Source: Chloroflexota bacterium
GTDB lineage: Bacteria; Chloroflexota; Limnocylindria; Limnocylindrales; CSP1-4
Assembly (NCBI GenBank): GCA_003141455.1
Contig: PLMA01000067.1
Span: forward strand, 163,568-227,567
Length of the DNA: 64,000 nucleotides
Direction of reading: 5' to 3'
Position numbers and translations under genes: made by a program. Below, in pieces: positions 43,081 through 53,025 of the stretch. Position 1 is the stretch's first letter. Each line of letters begins with the position of its first letter. Under the pieces are notes generated by a model. The model was not told the origin of the DNA. It did not search any database and saw only the letters and a program-made list of their open reading frames with translations.

Positions 43081-44898
43081 CTATCTGGCCGTCACGACGA
43101 ACCGAAGAATGACCGGATTGCCGTCGATCACGGAGCCGACGATGCCGCCCACGTGGTCCAGGTAGGGCTTGTAGTCGATTGAGTTCTGGGAGGAGAAGGC
43201 GGCAGTGCCGATCTGGTCCTCCAGCGCCGGTACGTTGACATAGACCGACGCCTCGTTGGCAGTGCCCGACGCACCGATTGCCGTCGAGTAGTCGGCCTGG
43301 GAAGCGAGTGAGGAAGCCGGCGTCGTGTCGAGAACGTTCTTGACGAACGCGTCGGTGTATCCGACCACGATCAGGTTGTCCTTGGCAGCGATCGCGAGCT
43401 GGAGCGGGCCGTTGCCGGCGCCGGCGGGGACGCTCACCACGGTGATCGTGTGGCCCTTGTACGTCTCTGCTCGGGTCTTCAAGCCTGTGGCGACGCCAGA
43501 CAGGCCGATCAGGTTGCCGATCATCCCCACCTTCGATTGCGCCGTGGCGGCGTCGGTTGCCTCGGCCACGATGCCGCCATCGAACATGGAGCCGTCCTTG
43601 GTGACGACGGCCGTTCCGTCGCCGATCCAGTCGACCCCACCGACGAGAGAGAGTGCGCTCTTGACGCCGTCGATGGAGCCGGCGTCCAGACCCGGCAGCG
43701 GCGCCATCGATTCGAGGGCGCCAAGGCCCGTATCCACGACTCGCCCGAGCGAATGCACCTCCACGACGCCGACGGTGTTGCCGGGGAGACTCGCGGCGAT
43801 GCGGCTGACGTGGTTGCCCAGGTTCGCGGTCGCCGTCTGTGGCATCGCCACATCGACAACCATCCTGTCGGACTCGGCTCGAACGGCGCCGGCGATCCAC
43901 GCCGGCATCGCCTTGGGGTCGAACGCCGGCGGCGGCGTTTCGCCCTTCGCCCCCATTACTCCGCACATGACCGGCTCGTACGAACCGAGCGCCTGCCGGA
44001 CGATCGCGCGTCCGTCGACGTAGAAGCGGGCCAGGCTGTCGCCGGAAAGCGACTTCATCGCCGCCTGGTAGTCGGGGTTGTCGGCGAGCGAGCCGTTGGT
44101 CCGCGTGTCGAGCGCCGCCTTCACGCCCATGACCGTACCGAGGAGAAGCTCCTGGTCGGTGAGCGCATACGCACCCTGCATGACACCAGACCCGATCGTG
44201 TAGAGCTTGCTGCCGGCATAGTCCTGCGACGTCGCCGTGAGCTTCTGCCGGCTCAGCTCGCCGGTGATCCACGTTTCGGCGCCCGCGCGATCTTTAAGGG
44301 CGAAGATCGCCACCGCGCTCGGTGCCCTCGTGAAGGACAGTCCGCCAAAGAACCCCCGGCCATTCGGATCGATCGAGGGCATGTTGCAGGCGGGCGCGCC
44401 CGCGGCGTCCAGGCTGCCCAGATCGCCGATCGCGATCGAGACCTCGCCTTCCGCCCAGGGCTTGAACGCCGACGTGTAGCGCAGGTCCGGCGAGACCTTG
44501 CCGGTGACCATGTTCAGCAGCTCATCCAGGCCGCTCTCGAACTGGGCCCGATCCTGGAACCCCGGGAAGTGGCTCATGAAGCCGGCCAGCTTGGTGCGCT
44601 GGTCGCCCGGCAGGTCGGTCCGGACCTCCATGAAGAAGATGGAGTTCCTCGGCGCGATGCCCGCGGTCAGCGACTTGGCACCGGCCGCGCCCGAAAGCAC
44701 GAAAGCGCCGGCGGTCGTGGCCAGAGCCAGGATCACGACGATCGCGCCGGCGACGGCCCAGCGGAACCGCCGAGACGGCGCCGATACGGCCACCGGATGA
44801 ACGCCGGTCGCCCATCCGTCGCCCATGGGAACCACGGTACCCTGGGGCATGGCGGCCTGTGGCTGCTCCCCGCGCACCACGTTCTTTGTCTCGTCCAT
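43081..44898 (-). CDS. DUF3352 membrane-anchored protein
   Basis: A 605-residue protein of unknown function with a cytoplasmic leader of about 45 residues, one membrane helix (AVAGAIVVILALATTAGAFVL) and an extracytoplasmic region of about 535 residues. The outer part fits the DUF3352 family (FMEVRTDLPGDQRTKLAGFM, LDELLNMVTG, PWAEGEVSIAIGD), which is found in Actinobacteria, cyanobacteria and Chloroflexota as apparently duplicated alpha/beta modules. Why it lies between ffh and rpsP is unclear; it could use the SRP route coded beside it. Few Cys and no catalytic motif are evident. Confidence 0.82.
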   Translation of the reverse strand: MDETKNVVRGEQPQAAMPQGTVVPMGDGWATGVHPVAVSAPSRRFRWAVAGAIVVILALATTAGAFVLSGAAGAKSLTAGIAPRNSIFFMEVRTDLPGDQRTKLAGFMSHFPGFQDRAQFESGLDELLNMVTGKVSPDLRYTSAFKPWAEGEVSIAIGDLGSLDAAGAPACNMPSIDPNGRGFFGGLSFTRAPSAVAIFALKDRAGAETWITGELSRQKLTATSQDYAGSKLYTIGSGVMQGAYALTDQELLLGTVMGVKAALDTRTNGSLADNPDYQAAMKSLSGDSLARFYVDGRAIVRQALGSYEPVMCGVMGAKGETPPPAFDPKAMPAWIAGAVRAESDRMVVDVAMPQTATANLGNHVSRIAASLPGNTVGVVEVHSLGRVVDTGLGALESMAPLPGLDAGSIDGVKSALSLVGGVDWIGDGTAVVTKDGSMFDGGIVAEATDAATAQSKVGMIGNLIGLSGVATGLKTRAETYKGHTITVVSVPAGAGNGPLQLAIAAKDNLIVVGYTDAFVKNVLDTTPASSLASQADYSTAIGASGTANEASVYVNVPALEDQIGTAAFSSQNSIDYKPYLDHVGGIVGSVIDGNPVILRFVVTAR

Positions 44899-44912
44899 GG
44901 AGAATTCCTCCC

Positions 44913-46244
44913 CTAGCCCTGGCCGAACATACCGGGCATCCGCCGCCCGAGCCGGCCCCCGGAGAGTTGTTTCATCATCTTCTGCACGTCGCCGAACTGC
45001 TTCAGTAGCTGGTTGACGTCCTGAAGTCGCGTCCCCGAACCGCGAGCGATGCGCCTGCGCCGCGCGCCGTTGAGGATGTTCGGATCCTGCCGTTCCTGGG
45101 CTGTCATAGATCGAATGATCGCCTCGACGCGCTTGAGGTCGCCCCGATCGACCGAGGCCTGGGCCTCCTTCGCCATCCCACCCAACCCCGGGATCATCTC
45201 GATGATCTGGCCCATTGGCCCCAGCTTCCGGACCTGCTCCATTTGCTCGAGCATGTCCTGCAGGGTGAAGCTGTTCTTGCGCAGCTTCTCGGCCATCTTG
45301 GTGGCCTGCTTCTCGTCGAAGTGCTCCTGGGCCCGCTCGACGAGGGTGAGCACATCGCCCATCCCCAGGATGCGACCGGCCAGACGATCGGCATGGAACA
45401 CTTCCAGGGCGTCCGTCTTCTCGCCCGTGCCCATGAACTTCACAGGGATACCGGTCACGGCGCTTATGGAGAGAGCTGCCCCGCCGCGAGCGTCCCCGTC
45501 GATCTTGGTCAGGATCAGCCCCGTGACCGGGACGGCGGCCGCGAAAGCCTCGGCCACGCCAACAGCCTCCTGGCCGGTCATGGCGTCGACGACGAGGAGC
45601 GTCTCGGAGGCCTTGACCGCGGCCGATAGCTCCGCGATCTCCTTCATGAGGGGCGCGTCGGCGGTGAGGCGGCCGGCGGTGTCGACGATGACGACGTCGC
45701 GAACCTGCTTGCGAGCCGCCTCCATGCCACCTCGGGCGATGGCCAGGACACTCACACCGGCCGCGGCTCGGTAGACCGGTATCTCCAGGCTCTTGCCGAG
45801 CGTCTGCAGCTGGTCGGCCGCCGCCGGGCGGTACGGGTCGGCCGCCACGAGCAACGGCCGGCGACCCTGGTGCTGGAGATGCCGCGCCAGCTTGGCCGCG
45901 GTGGTGGTCTTGCCGGAGCCTTGCAGACCGACGAGCAGCACGACGGCGGGCGAGCCGGTCAGGCGGAAGGTGCGATCGCCCGCGGACAGCAACCCGACGA
46001 GTTCTTCGTTGACGATCTTCACGACCTGCTGGCCGGCCGTCAGGCTCTCGAGGATCTCCGCCCCGGCCGCACGCTCACGAACCCGGGCGACGAAGTCCTT
46101 CACCACCTTGAAGTTGACGTCGGCCTCCAGGAGCGCCAGCCGAACCTCGCGCATGGCGGTGTCGACGTCTGCCGCGCTGACCCGACCGCGGCCCGTGAGG
46201 GCGCCGAGGGTGTTGCGCAGCCGCTCGCTCAGAGCGTCGAACAT
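44913..46244 (-). CDS. ffh: Signal recognition particle protein Ffh
   Basis: A 443-residue SRP54 GTPase with N, G and M domains. MFDALSERLRNTLGALTG starts the N domain; the G domain has VGLQGSGKTTTAAKLA, VDTAGRL, and TKIDGDARGGAAL. The Met-rich M domain (NSFTLQDMLEQMEQV, MPGMFGQG at the end) binds signal peptides and 4.5S RNA. ATG 46244 fits the family; the frame is open 33 codons upstream. The 4.5S RNA gene is not seen in the window. Confidence 0.97.
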   Translation of the reverse strand: MFDALSERLRNTLGALTGRGRVSAADVDTAMREVRLALLEADVNFKVVKDFVARVRERAAGAEILESLTAGQQVVKIVNEELVGLLSAGDRTFRLTGSPAVVLLVGLQGSGKTTTAAKLARHLQHQGRRPLLVAADPYRPAAADQLQTLGKSLEIPVYRAAAGVSVLAIARGGMEAARKQVRDVVIVDTAGRLTADAPLMKEIAELSAAVKASETLLVVDAMTGQEAVGVAEAFAAAVPVTGLILTKIDGDARGGAALSISAVTGIPVKFMGTGEKTDALEVFHADRLAGRILGMGDVLTLVERAQEHFDEKQATKMAEKLRKNSFTLQDMLEQMEQVRKLGPMGQIIEMIPGLGGMAKEAQASVDRGDLKRVEAIIRSMTAQERQDPNILNGARRRRIARGSGTRLQDVNQLLKQFGDVQKMMKQLSGGRLGRRMPGMFGQG

Positions 46245-46434
46245 GGGTGGCTCGGACTCCTGATCCGTGTCGCCGTCCCGAGGTGGGGATGGCGTTGGGC
46301 CGCGGATTCTGGCGGCACCGAAAGCGCGGGGAGTGTACCGCATCGAGGCTGGATCGAACAGGAGGCGACGTGCCGCTCGGCCGCGGCGAGAAGAGCGGAC
46401 GTGGCCCCGGCCTCGGAAGGACCGGCGGCGGGCG

Positions 46435-47493
46435 CTACGCGAAGAGAGCGGCTACGAAGGCATCGGGGTCGAAGGGCAGCAGGTCGCCCAGCTTCTCCCC
46501 CACTCCCACGAATCGCACGGGCACTTTCAGGGCATCTTCGATGGCGAAGACGATGCCGCCCTTGGCAGTGGAGTCCAGCTTCGTCAGTACGATCCCGGTG
46601 AGGCCGACGGTCTCGTGGAATACCCGGGCCTGGGCCAGACCGTTCTGGCCGGTGGTCGCGTCCAGGACGAAGAGCACTTCGGGCCTGGCGCCCGGGATCC
46701 GCCGGTCGATCACCCGGCGCATCTTGGCCAGCTCGTCCATCAGGCTCGATTTCGTGTGCAGCCGCCCGGCCGTGTCGACGATGACGATGTCTACGTGACG
46801 GGCCAGGGCGGCGTCCAGGGCGTCGTAGACGACGGCAGCGGGATCCGCGCCGGGGGCATGAGCCACGAACTGGCTGCCCGAGCGGTCCGCCCAGATTCGC
46901 AGCTGGGCTATGCCGGCAGCCCGAAACGTGTCCGCTGCAGCGAGCAGCACGGTCCTGCCCTCGGCCTGGAAGCCGTGGGCGAGCTTGCCGATGGTCGTGG
47001 TCTTGCCGGTCCCGTTGACTCCGACCACGAGGACGACCGCCGGCTGCCCCGGGGCCGCCGGTTCCATCCGCCAGCCTGGCTCCACCGGTAGGAGAAGCGC
47101 GGCGAGCTCGGCCCGAACTGCAGCCTCCGCCGTCTCCTCTGACTTCCGGCGGCGAGCCCGCTCCACGACCTCGATGGCAAGCTCGCCACCCACGTCGCCG
47201 GAGATGAGCAATTCCTCGACCGCATCCCAGTCGGCAGCGCCGGGACCGGCGCTCAGCAGCCCCCTTAGCCGCGACATGAACCCGCCGCGGCTCTTCTGCA
47301 GGCCGGCGGTCAGGTCACCAGGAGCGAGGTCTTCGGCAGACGGCTCCTCCACGGACCACGGGATTGCGGGCGGATCGCCCGGCTCCGGAGCAGGTTCGAT
47401 CCAGACCGGCGCCGGAGTCTCGTCCGCAACGACTTCAGATGCGGCGGGTTCCGCGCCGTCCTTCGGTTCTTTCGGCTTGCGACGGAGGAACAG
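46435..47493 (-). CDS. ftsY: SRP receptor FtsY, probable CTG start
   Basis: SRP receptor GTPase: VGVNGTGKTTTIGKLA, ADTFRAAGIAQL, VDTAGRLHTKSSLMDEL, TKLDSTAKGG. The first ordinary start in frame is GTG 47352 (305 residues). However the frame stays open for 47 more codons and reads LFLRRKPKEPKD, which looks like a FtsY N-terminus, up to a CTG at 47493 that has GGGAGG six bases upstream and begins 15 bases after the smc stop. Otherwise the gap would be 155 bases in a tightly packed operon. I give the CTG form (352 residues). The acidic Pro/Glu region it adds is typical for FtsY A-domains. Confidence 0.9.
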   Translation of the reverse strand: MFLRRKPKEPKDGAEPAASEVVADETPAPVWIEPAPEPGDPPAIPWSVEEPSAEDLAPGDLTAGLQKSRGGFMSRLRGLLSAGPGAADWDAVEELLISGDVGGELAIEVVERARRRKSEETAEAAVRAELAALLLPVEPGWRMEPAAPGQPAVVLVVGVNGTGKTTTIGKLAHGFQAEGRTVLLAAADTFRAAGIAQLRIWADRSGSQFVAHAPGADPAAVVYDALDAALARHVDIVIVDTAGRLHTKSSLMDELAKMRRVIDRRIPGARPEVLFVLDATTGQNGLAQARVFHETVGLTGIVLTKLDSTAKGGIVFAIEDALKVPVRFVGVGEKLGDLLPFDPDAFVAALFA

Positions 47494-47507
47494 TTGACAC
47501 CTCCCGA

Positions 47508-50500
47508 TCAGCCGGCGGCTGAAGCGGCATTCTCCGTGGTCACCTGGTCGGCCAGCTCGCGGGCTTCCTCCAGGCGCAGGCTGATCACTCGACTGACGGC
47601 ATCGTCGCCTATGGTCACGCCGTACAGCGCGTCCGCGGTCTCGATCGTTCCGCGATTGTGAGTGATCACGATGATCTGCGTCTGGTTCGCCAGGCCGCGC
47701 AGGGCTTCGGCAAAACGACCGATGTTGGCCTCGTCCAGAGCCGCGTCCACCTCGTCGAGAACGCAGAACGGCACGGGATGGACCTCGAGCATGGCGAAGA
47801 GCAGCGCCACGGCCGTAAGGGCGCGCTCTCCGCCCGAGAGCATGCTCAACGGCTGCGCCTTCTTACCGGGCGGACGGGCCACGATCTCGATCCCGGTCGC
47901 GGCCAGGTCATCCGGATCGGTCAGGCTGAGACGGGCGGAGCCGCCACCGAAGAGCTGCCGGAAGCGGGCGCCGAACGCGGTTTCCAGGGCGGAGAAGGTC
48001 AACCGGAACTGCGTGGCGATCATTGCGTTGAGTTGCTCGATCAGGGCCCGCGTCTTGGAGATCGCGTGCGTCAGGTCCGAGCGCTGCGCCTCCAGGCCAT
48101 CCAGTCGAGTCTTGATGGCTTCGTACTCCTCGGCCGCGAACGGGTTCGGCGCACCCAGTTCGTGGAAGCGGCGGCGGAACGCCGCGAGTCTCGCGGGGCC
48201 CGGCGGTTCCACAGGCGATTCCATGGACCAGCGAGCTGTCGCGTCGGCGAGAGCGGCCTCGAGCGACTCGGTCGAGATCGATTCCGACTCTTCGGACGCC
48301 CCGCCGGCCGGGGCGATCTGCCGCTCTGCGACGTCCCTGACGTCGGCATCTCCCTCGCCCTCGCTCGCGAGCAGGCGGAGCCCGAGATCGCCCAGCCCCG
48401 CCAGCTCGAGCAGCACCTGCTCCCGGATCGAATCGAGAACCAGTCGGGCCTCCATCTCGGCGACCTCGGCGGACCTCACTTCCTCCTGGCAGATGCGAAG
48501 ACGCTCCCGCGAGCGCGACGCCGCGGCCTCCACCTCGGCCAATCTGGTCCGCGCGGCAGAGGCTGCCGTCCGCAGCTCCTCGAGCTGGAGCCGCAATGCC
48601 GCCTCACGGATGACCGCCGCGGCCAGCTCCTCGCCGAGGCTTTCGCGCTCGGAGCCGATATGCCGCTCTCGTTCGGCCAGTTCGGCCATCTGGCGCTCCA
48701 GGCCGGCCATTCGATCCTGATCCAGGTTGGCGGCTGCGGATGCCCTGGCCCGCCGGGCCTCGACCTCGCGGCGATCGGCATCGAGCGTCGCCTCCTCGGC
48801 GGCCAGCTCGTCTCGTCGGGCGCGCAGCGAGGCAGCTCGAGCCTCCCACTCCCTCAGGGCGCTCGCACGATCGTCGCCCGAGTCCGCAGTGGGGAGATCT
48901 GCAGTGGCGGCTCCGGCCATGGCCGTCTCGGCATCTGGACCGGCGGCCTCACGAACGGCCGCGCGCAGCCGATCTCGCTCGGCCTCGACGCGGAGGGCCT
49001 GCGCGGAACACCATGCAGCCTCCCTGGCCACGCCCTCCAGCGCTCGAGTAGCTCGCCGTTCAGCCTCCTCCGCCTCATGCCGGTTTGCTCTCGCTCGACG
49101 CTCCGCCTCGCGGGCAGCGTCCAGCGCGACCCTCGCTCCGGCCGCGGCATCGGCAGCCTCGGTCGCCGCCGCGCCGGCCAGCGCCGCATCCGACTCCGCG
49201 TGTGCCAGCTCCTCGCCCAGCCGGTCGATCTCGGCTCGCCGCTCCAGCAGCGATTCCGCGCGGCCGACCGTCACGACCCCGAAGGAGGTGACGACGACCC
49301 CGTCACGCGTTACGGCGATCCATCCGGCCGGCAGCCGCCGTTGCACCGCCAGGGCCGCGACGATGTCCGGCACCCAGACGCTGCGAGCCAGAAGCCTGCT
49401 CGCGGCGCCGCCCGGATCCACGCGGACCGCCTCGAGCAGCCGGCCACCGCCCTGTGCGACCGCCGCGGCGGTCGCGGCTTCGCCGGCCTCCGCGACGTGG
49501 TCGCGGCCCTCCGCCCGAGATCCGCGCTGGCTGACCCCGACCGGCACCTCCGCATCGAGCACCAGCACCCCGCGCTGACCGCCGAGTCCGGCTACGGCGT
49601 CCCGTCCCACCACGTAGCCGCGCATCGCCTCGCCCAGGGCCGCCTCGACCGCTACACGGAATCCGGCCTCGACCTCAAGCCCTTCCGCCAGCGGCCGGCC
49701 GCCGACCTTCCGGGCAGCCCTGGCGATGCCGCGCGCCTCGTCTTCGGCGAGTCTGGCATTTGCGGCGTCGAGCCGGCCACGCAGTCCGGCCGCCTTGGTG
49801 GCCGTCGCCGCAGCGCGCTCAGCCGATGCCTGACGGGCGCCCTCAAGCCGATCCAGCTCCGCGCGAGCCGCCTCGCGGGCCGCCACAGCCGCTCTCTCCT
49901 CCTCGACGGCCCGCACCAGCGCCGCCCTGGGCCCGGCGCATGACGCCTCTGCCTCCTCCATCCGGCGAGCCCCTTCGTCGGCTTGCGCTCGTTCGTCCGC
50001 GGCCTGTCTCTCGGCATCCGCCAGCCTGCGACGGGCGGTCTCCAGTTCGGCCGTCCGGGCCGCCTCGACGCGCCGCAGGGCCGCCAGCGCCTCTCCCTTG
50101 ACCTGCTGCGCGGCGCGGATCGCCCCAAGCTCCCCCAGCGCCTCTGCCAGCGAACGCTCCGCGTCGGCCACTGCCGCCGAAAGAGCCACGTCGCGTGCAG
50201 GAATCGGCAAAGCAAGCCCGCGGCGCGCAAGCCCCAGATCGGCCTCGACGGCCGCGAGCTCGGCCTCCAGCCGCTGCCTGTCGCGCTCCGCCGCGCCGAC
50301 GTCGCTGACCGCACGGGCTTCGCGAAGCTGCAACTCCGTGAGCACGGCTCGGACCGCCTCGTAGGCGATCCGGCGCTCCGCCTCGGTCTCCGACCCGAAC
50401 GCCAGCTCGCGAGCCACCTCCGCCGCTCGCTCTTCGGCCTCCCGGAGAGCGCCCAGGGCGGCGTCGATCTGCAAACGGCACGAGCCCAGCTGGCGGTCCG

Positions 50501-51239
50501 CATCCCGAGCGCGTGCCGCAGCCTGGTGCCACCGAGACCTGGCCAGGGTGATGATTGCACGGCCGTACTCATGGCCCGCGGTCTGGCGAGAGGCCTGCTG
50601 CTCCGCCTGGGCACCCAGACGCCTCGCCTGCGGCCGGAGCTCCGCCAGAACGTCCTCGACGCGGGCCAAATTCGTCTCAGCTTCGGCGAGCTGGTCCTCG
50701 GCCCTCGACTTGCGCCGCTCGTGGCGGCGGACGCCGGCCACGTCCTCGAAAAGCGGGCGCCTCTCCTCGGGCCGCAGCGCCAGGGCCTGGTCCACCATCC
50801 CCTGGCCGATGAAGAGGAAGGCGTTGTCGGCCAGGTGGGCCGCGTCGAGCAGATCGATCAGGTCCTTGAGCCGGACCCGTTGCCGGTTCAGCAGGTAGTC
50901 GTTCTCGCCCGAGCGGAAAAGCCGGCGTCCCAGCTCCACCGTCTCGAAGTCGATGGGCAGCAGCCGGTCCGAGTTGCCAAAGACCAGCGTCACGTCCGCC
51001 ATGCCTACACCGGACCGCTTCTCCGACCCGGCGAAGATGACGTCTTCGGACTTGCGAAGGCGCAGGGCTCGACCCTGTTCCCCCAGGGCCCAACGAAGCG
51101 CGTCGGCCAGGTTGCTCTTGCCCGCGCCGTTGGGCCCCACGACGGCACTGATCCCCGGGCCGAATTCGACCATCGTCCGTTCCCCGAACGACTTGAAGCC
51201 CTGCAATCGAAGGGCGAGCAGGCGAGCGGGAGCTTTCAT
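47508..51239 (-). CDS. smc: Chromosome partition protein SMC
   Basis: A 1243-residue condensin ATPase: Walker A VGPNGAGKSN (34-43), two long coiled coils, a hinge around residues 510-650, then the signature LSGGERALTA and Walker B VLDEVDAALDEAN. It compacts and orients the chromosome. Slightly longer than B. subtilis SMC (1186). ScpA/ScpB are not in the window. The stop is 15 bases before the likely ftsY start. Confidence 0.97.
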   Translation of the reverse strand: MKAPARLLALRLQGFKSFGERTMVEFGPGISAVVGPNGAGKSNLADALRWALGEQGRALRLRKSEDVIFAGSEKRSGVGMADVTLVFGNSDRLLPIDFETVELGRRLFRSGENDYLLNRQRVRLKDLIDLLDAAHLADNAFLFIGQGMVDQALALRPEERRPLFEDVAGVRRHERRKSRAEDQLAEAETNLARVEDVLAELRPQARRLGAQAEQQASRQTAGHEYGRAIITLARSRWHQAAARARDADRQLGSCRLQIDAALGALREAEERAAEVARELAFGSETEAERRIAYEAVRAVLTELQLREARAVSDVGAAERDRQRLEAELAAVEADLGLARRGLALPIPARDVALSAAVADAERSLAEALGELGAIRAAQQVKGEALAALRRVEAARTAELETARRRLADAERQAADERAQADEGARRMEEAEASCAGPRAALVRAVEEERAAVAAREAARAELDRLEGARQASAERAAATATKAAGLRGRLDAANARLAEDEARGIARAARKVGGRPLAEGLEVEAGFRVAVEAALGEAMRGYVVGRDAVAGLGGQRGVLVLDAEVPVGVSQRGSRAEGRDHVAEAGEAATAAAVAQGGGRLLEAVRVDPGGAASRLLARSVWVPDIVAALAVQRRLPAGWIAVTRDGVVVTSFGVVTVGRAESLLERRAEIDRLGEELAHAESDAALAGAAATEAADAAAGARVALDAAREAERRARANRHEAEEAERRATRALEGVAREAAWCSAQALRVEAERDRLRAAVREAAGPDAETAMAGAATADLPTADSGDDRASALREWEARAASLRARRDELAAEEATLDADRREVEARRARASAAANLDQDRMAGLERQMAELAERERHIGSERESLGEELAAAVIREAALRLQLEELRTAASAARTRLAEVEAAASRSRERLRICQEEVRSAEVAEMEARLVLDSIREQVLLELAGLGDLGLRLLASEGEGDADVRDVAERQIAPAGGASEESESISTESLEAALADATARWSMESPVEPPGPARLAAFRRRFHELGAPNPFAAEEYEAIKTRLDGLEAQRSDLTHAISKTRALIEQLNAMIATQFRLTFSALETAFGARFRQLFGGGSARLSLTDPDDLAATGIEIVARPPGKKAQPLSMLSGGERALTAVALLFAMLEVHPVPFCVLDEVDAALDEANIGRFAEALRGLANQTQIIVITHNRGTIETADALYGVTIGDDAVSRVISLRLEEARELADQVTTENAASAAG

Positions 51240-51303
51240 GGGTGCCGGCGGCAGCCCCGGCCGTCACTCCTGGAGCACCGGCGTGGCTTGCGGCCCGAGT
51301 GGA

Positions 51304-52236
51304 TCACGACCGATGGTCCTCTCCGGCAGGCTGTGAGTCGGTCGGTTCGTCCGCCCCCTCGCCCTGACCTGCCTGCGGACCGACATCCAGGATGCCGACG
51401 TCCATCTCGATCCACGGTTCGGCTTCGCGCCGATCCGCCGGGGCGGCCGCCCATCGCAGACTCGGAGCGTCCTCGAAATCAGGCTCCGATTCGCCGAACT
51501 CCGCCAGCTCCGGCGCTCCCGCCTCGCCCTCGGCGAGATCGCCCGGCTGCGATCTCAGCGTTTCGATCGCCCTGGCCGCGGCCTCTGTCTCCGCCACGCG
51601 CCGAGAATGGCCCTGGCCCATGCCGATGATGCGACCCCCGACGGCGACCTCGATTCGGAACACCTTGTCGTGGTCCGGCCCGACGGCGTCGAGGAGGCGG
51701 TATTGCGGGCGCTCTCCCGAGAGGCGCTGGGTGTATTCCTGCAGTCGACTCTTGGGACTCTTCAGCGCCCCAAGAGGGCGATCGCTGGTGATCTCGGGGG
51801 CGGCGAGGGAGGTCACGAAGCCGCTGGCGGCGAGGTACCCCAGATCGAGGTAGATCGCGCCGACGAGGGCCTCGAAGGCGGACGCGAGAAGGGTCGGCCG
51901 AAGCCGGCCACCGCGCTGAGCCTCTCCCTCACCCAGCAGCAGATACTCGCCAAGACCCAAACGGCCGGCCAGACGGGCAAGGCCGGCGGTGCTGACGATC
52001 GAAGCTCGCCGAGCGGAGAGAACTCCCTCGTCATCGTCCGGATGGCGACGATACAGGACGTCCGATATGGCCAGGCTCACTACAGAGTCGCCAAGAAACT
52101 CGAGGCGCTCGTTGTGGCCCGCGGCCAGGTCTCGATGCTCGTGCAGATAGCTACTGTGAATCAGCGCCTGCTGCAGCAGGTCGAGGTCACGGACCGGGAG
52201 CCCCAGCCGCTCGGCAAGAGCGGCCGCGGGGCGCAT
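51304..52236 (-). CDS. rnc: Ribonuclease III
   Basis: A 310-residue double-strand-specific endonuclease for rRNA and mRNA processing. The signature HNERLEFLGDSVV (41-53) carries the catalytic acids, the second acid group lies near FEALVGAIYLD, and the C-terminal dsRBD has SRLQEYTQ and GQGHSRRVAETEAA. The last 75 residues are an acidic extension absent in most relatives. It stands between acpP and smc, as in many Gram-positives. Confidence 0.97.
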   Translation of the reverse strand: MRPAAALAERLGLPVRDLDLLQQALIHSSYLHEHRDLAAGHNERLEFLGDSVVSLAISDVLYRRHPDDDEGVLSARRASIVSTAGLARLAGRLGLGEYLLLGEGEAQRGGRLRPTLLASAFEALVGAIYLDLGYLAASGFVTSLAAPEITSDRPLGALKSPKSRLQEYTQRLSGERPQYRLLDAVGPDHDKVFRIEVAVGGRIIGMGQGHSRRVAETEAAARAIETLRSQPGDLAEGEAGAPELAEFGESEPDFEDAPSLRWAAAPADRREAEPWIEMDVGILDVGPQAGQGEGADEPTDSQPAGEDHRS

Positions 52237-52247
52237 CAGTCGAGCGG

Positions 52248-52484
52248 CTAGGACGCGTGCTCGTCGATGTAGTCGGCGGCGTCCTGCACGGTCCGGATCT
52301 TCTCGGCGTCTTCGTCGGAGATCTCGGTCCCAAACTCTTCCTCGAGGCTCATGATCAGCTCGACGAGATCCAGCGAGTCGGCGTTCAGGTCGTCGACGAA
52401 CGAGGCTTCCGGCTTGACCTCATCCTCGTCGACGCCGAGCTGCTCGACGACGATCTTCTTGAGTCGCTCGTAGGTAGTGGCCAC
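52248..52484 (-). CDS. acpP: Acyl carrier protein
   Basis: A 78-residue ACP with Ser37 in [13 protein letters not shown] as the phosphopantetheine site. GTG 52484 has GAGGAGGG about six bases upstream. Fatty-acid synthesis context: plsX lies three genes upstream and fab genes are not here. The stop is 11 bases before the rnc start. Confidence 0.97.
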   Translation of the reverse strand: MATTYERLKKIVVEQLGVDEDEVKPEASFVDDLNADSLDLVELIMSLEEEFGTEISDEDAEKIRTVQDAADYIDEHAS

Positions 52485-52524
52485 TGACGCCCTCCTCGGG
52501 GTTCCTGGGCTCGAAATGGACGGG

Positions 52525-53025
52525 TCACTGCGGCCCCGGCTCCGGGGCGCGGCGCGCACCGGCGACGGAGTCGCGAGTCATCCTCCCGAGTACGCCGTTG
52601 ACCAGACGCCGGGCCGGTTCGCCACTGTACGTGCGAGCCAGCTCGACCCATTCGGCAATCGCCACCCGGGACGGCGTGCCGGAGTGTAGCACCTCGCCGA
52701 TCCCGCTACGCAGCAGAGTCCGATCCATTCGAGCCAGCTGGACGACGGGATACTGCGGGGCAAGCCGCTCTATCAAGGCGTCGATGCTATCGCGGTCCCC
52801 CACGACGCTTTCGACCAGGTCGCGGGCGAACGCGGCAGTGGCGTCGTCCGCGGCGCTCTCCGCCAGGTGGCGCTCGAGGACGGCCGACGCGGTGCGCTGC
52901 CCGAACTCAGCCTCGAAGAGAGACGCCAGGGCCAGGCGCCGAGCCATGCGATGGGCGTTAACCTCATCCGTCGCCCCCTTGTCGCGGCGCGAGCCCGATC
53001 CCGGGCCGTTCGCGGCAGGGGTCAC
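52525..53025 (-). CDS. nusB: Antitermination factor NusB
   Basis: A 166-residue all-helical protein that works with S10 in rRNA antitermination. Family traces: [36 protein letters not shown] (in two parts), [22 protein letters not shown] (in parts). About 20 extra residues at each end. It overlaps the preceding asp23 gene by four bases (ATGA). Confidence 0.92.
   Translation of the reverse strand: MTPAANGPGSGSRRDKGATDEVNAHRMARRLALASLFEAEFGQRTASAVLERHLAESAADDATAAFARDLVESVVGDRDSIDALIERLAPQYPVVQLARMDRTLLRSGIGEVLHSGTPSRVAIAEWVELARTYSGEPARRLVNGVLGRMTRDSVAGARRAPEPGPQ

Noticed and set aside
42752-44272. Long minus-strand frame running into rpsP
   Set aside because: Only the last 92 codons are S16; the rest is an out-of-frame reading of the DUF3352 gene.
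47658-49943. Open frame of 761 codons on the plus strand opposite smc
   Set aside because: Shadow of a GC-rich coiled-coil gene; no start signal, no domain.
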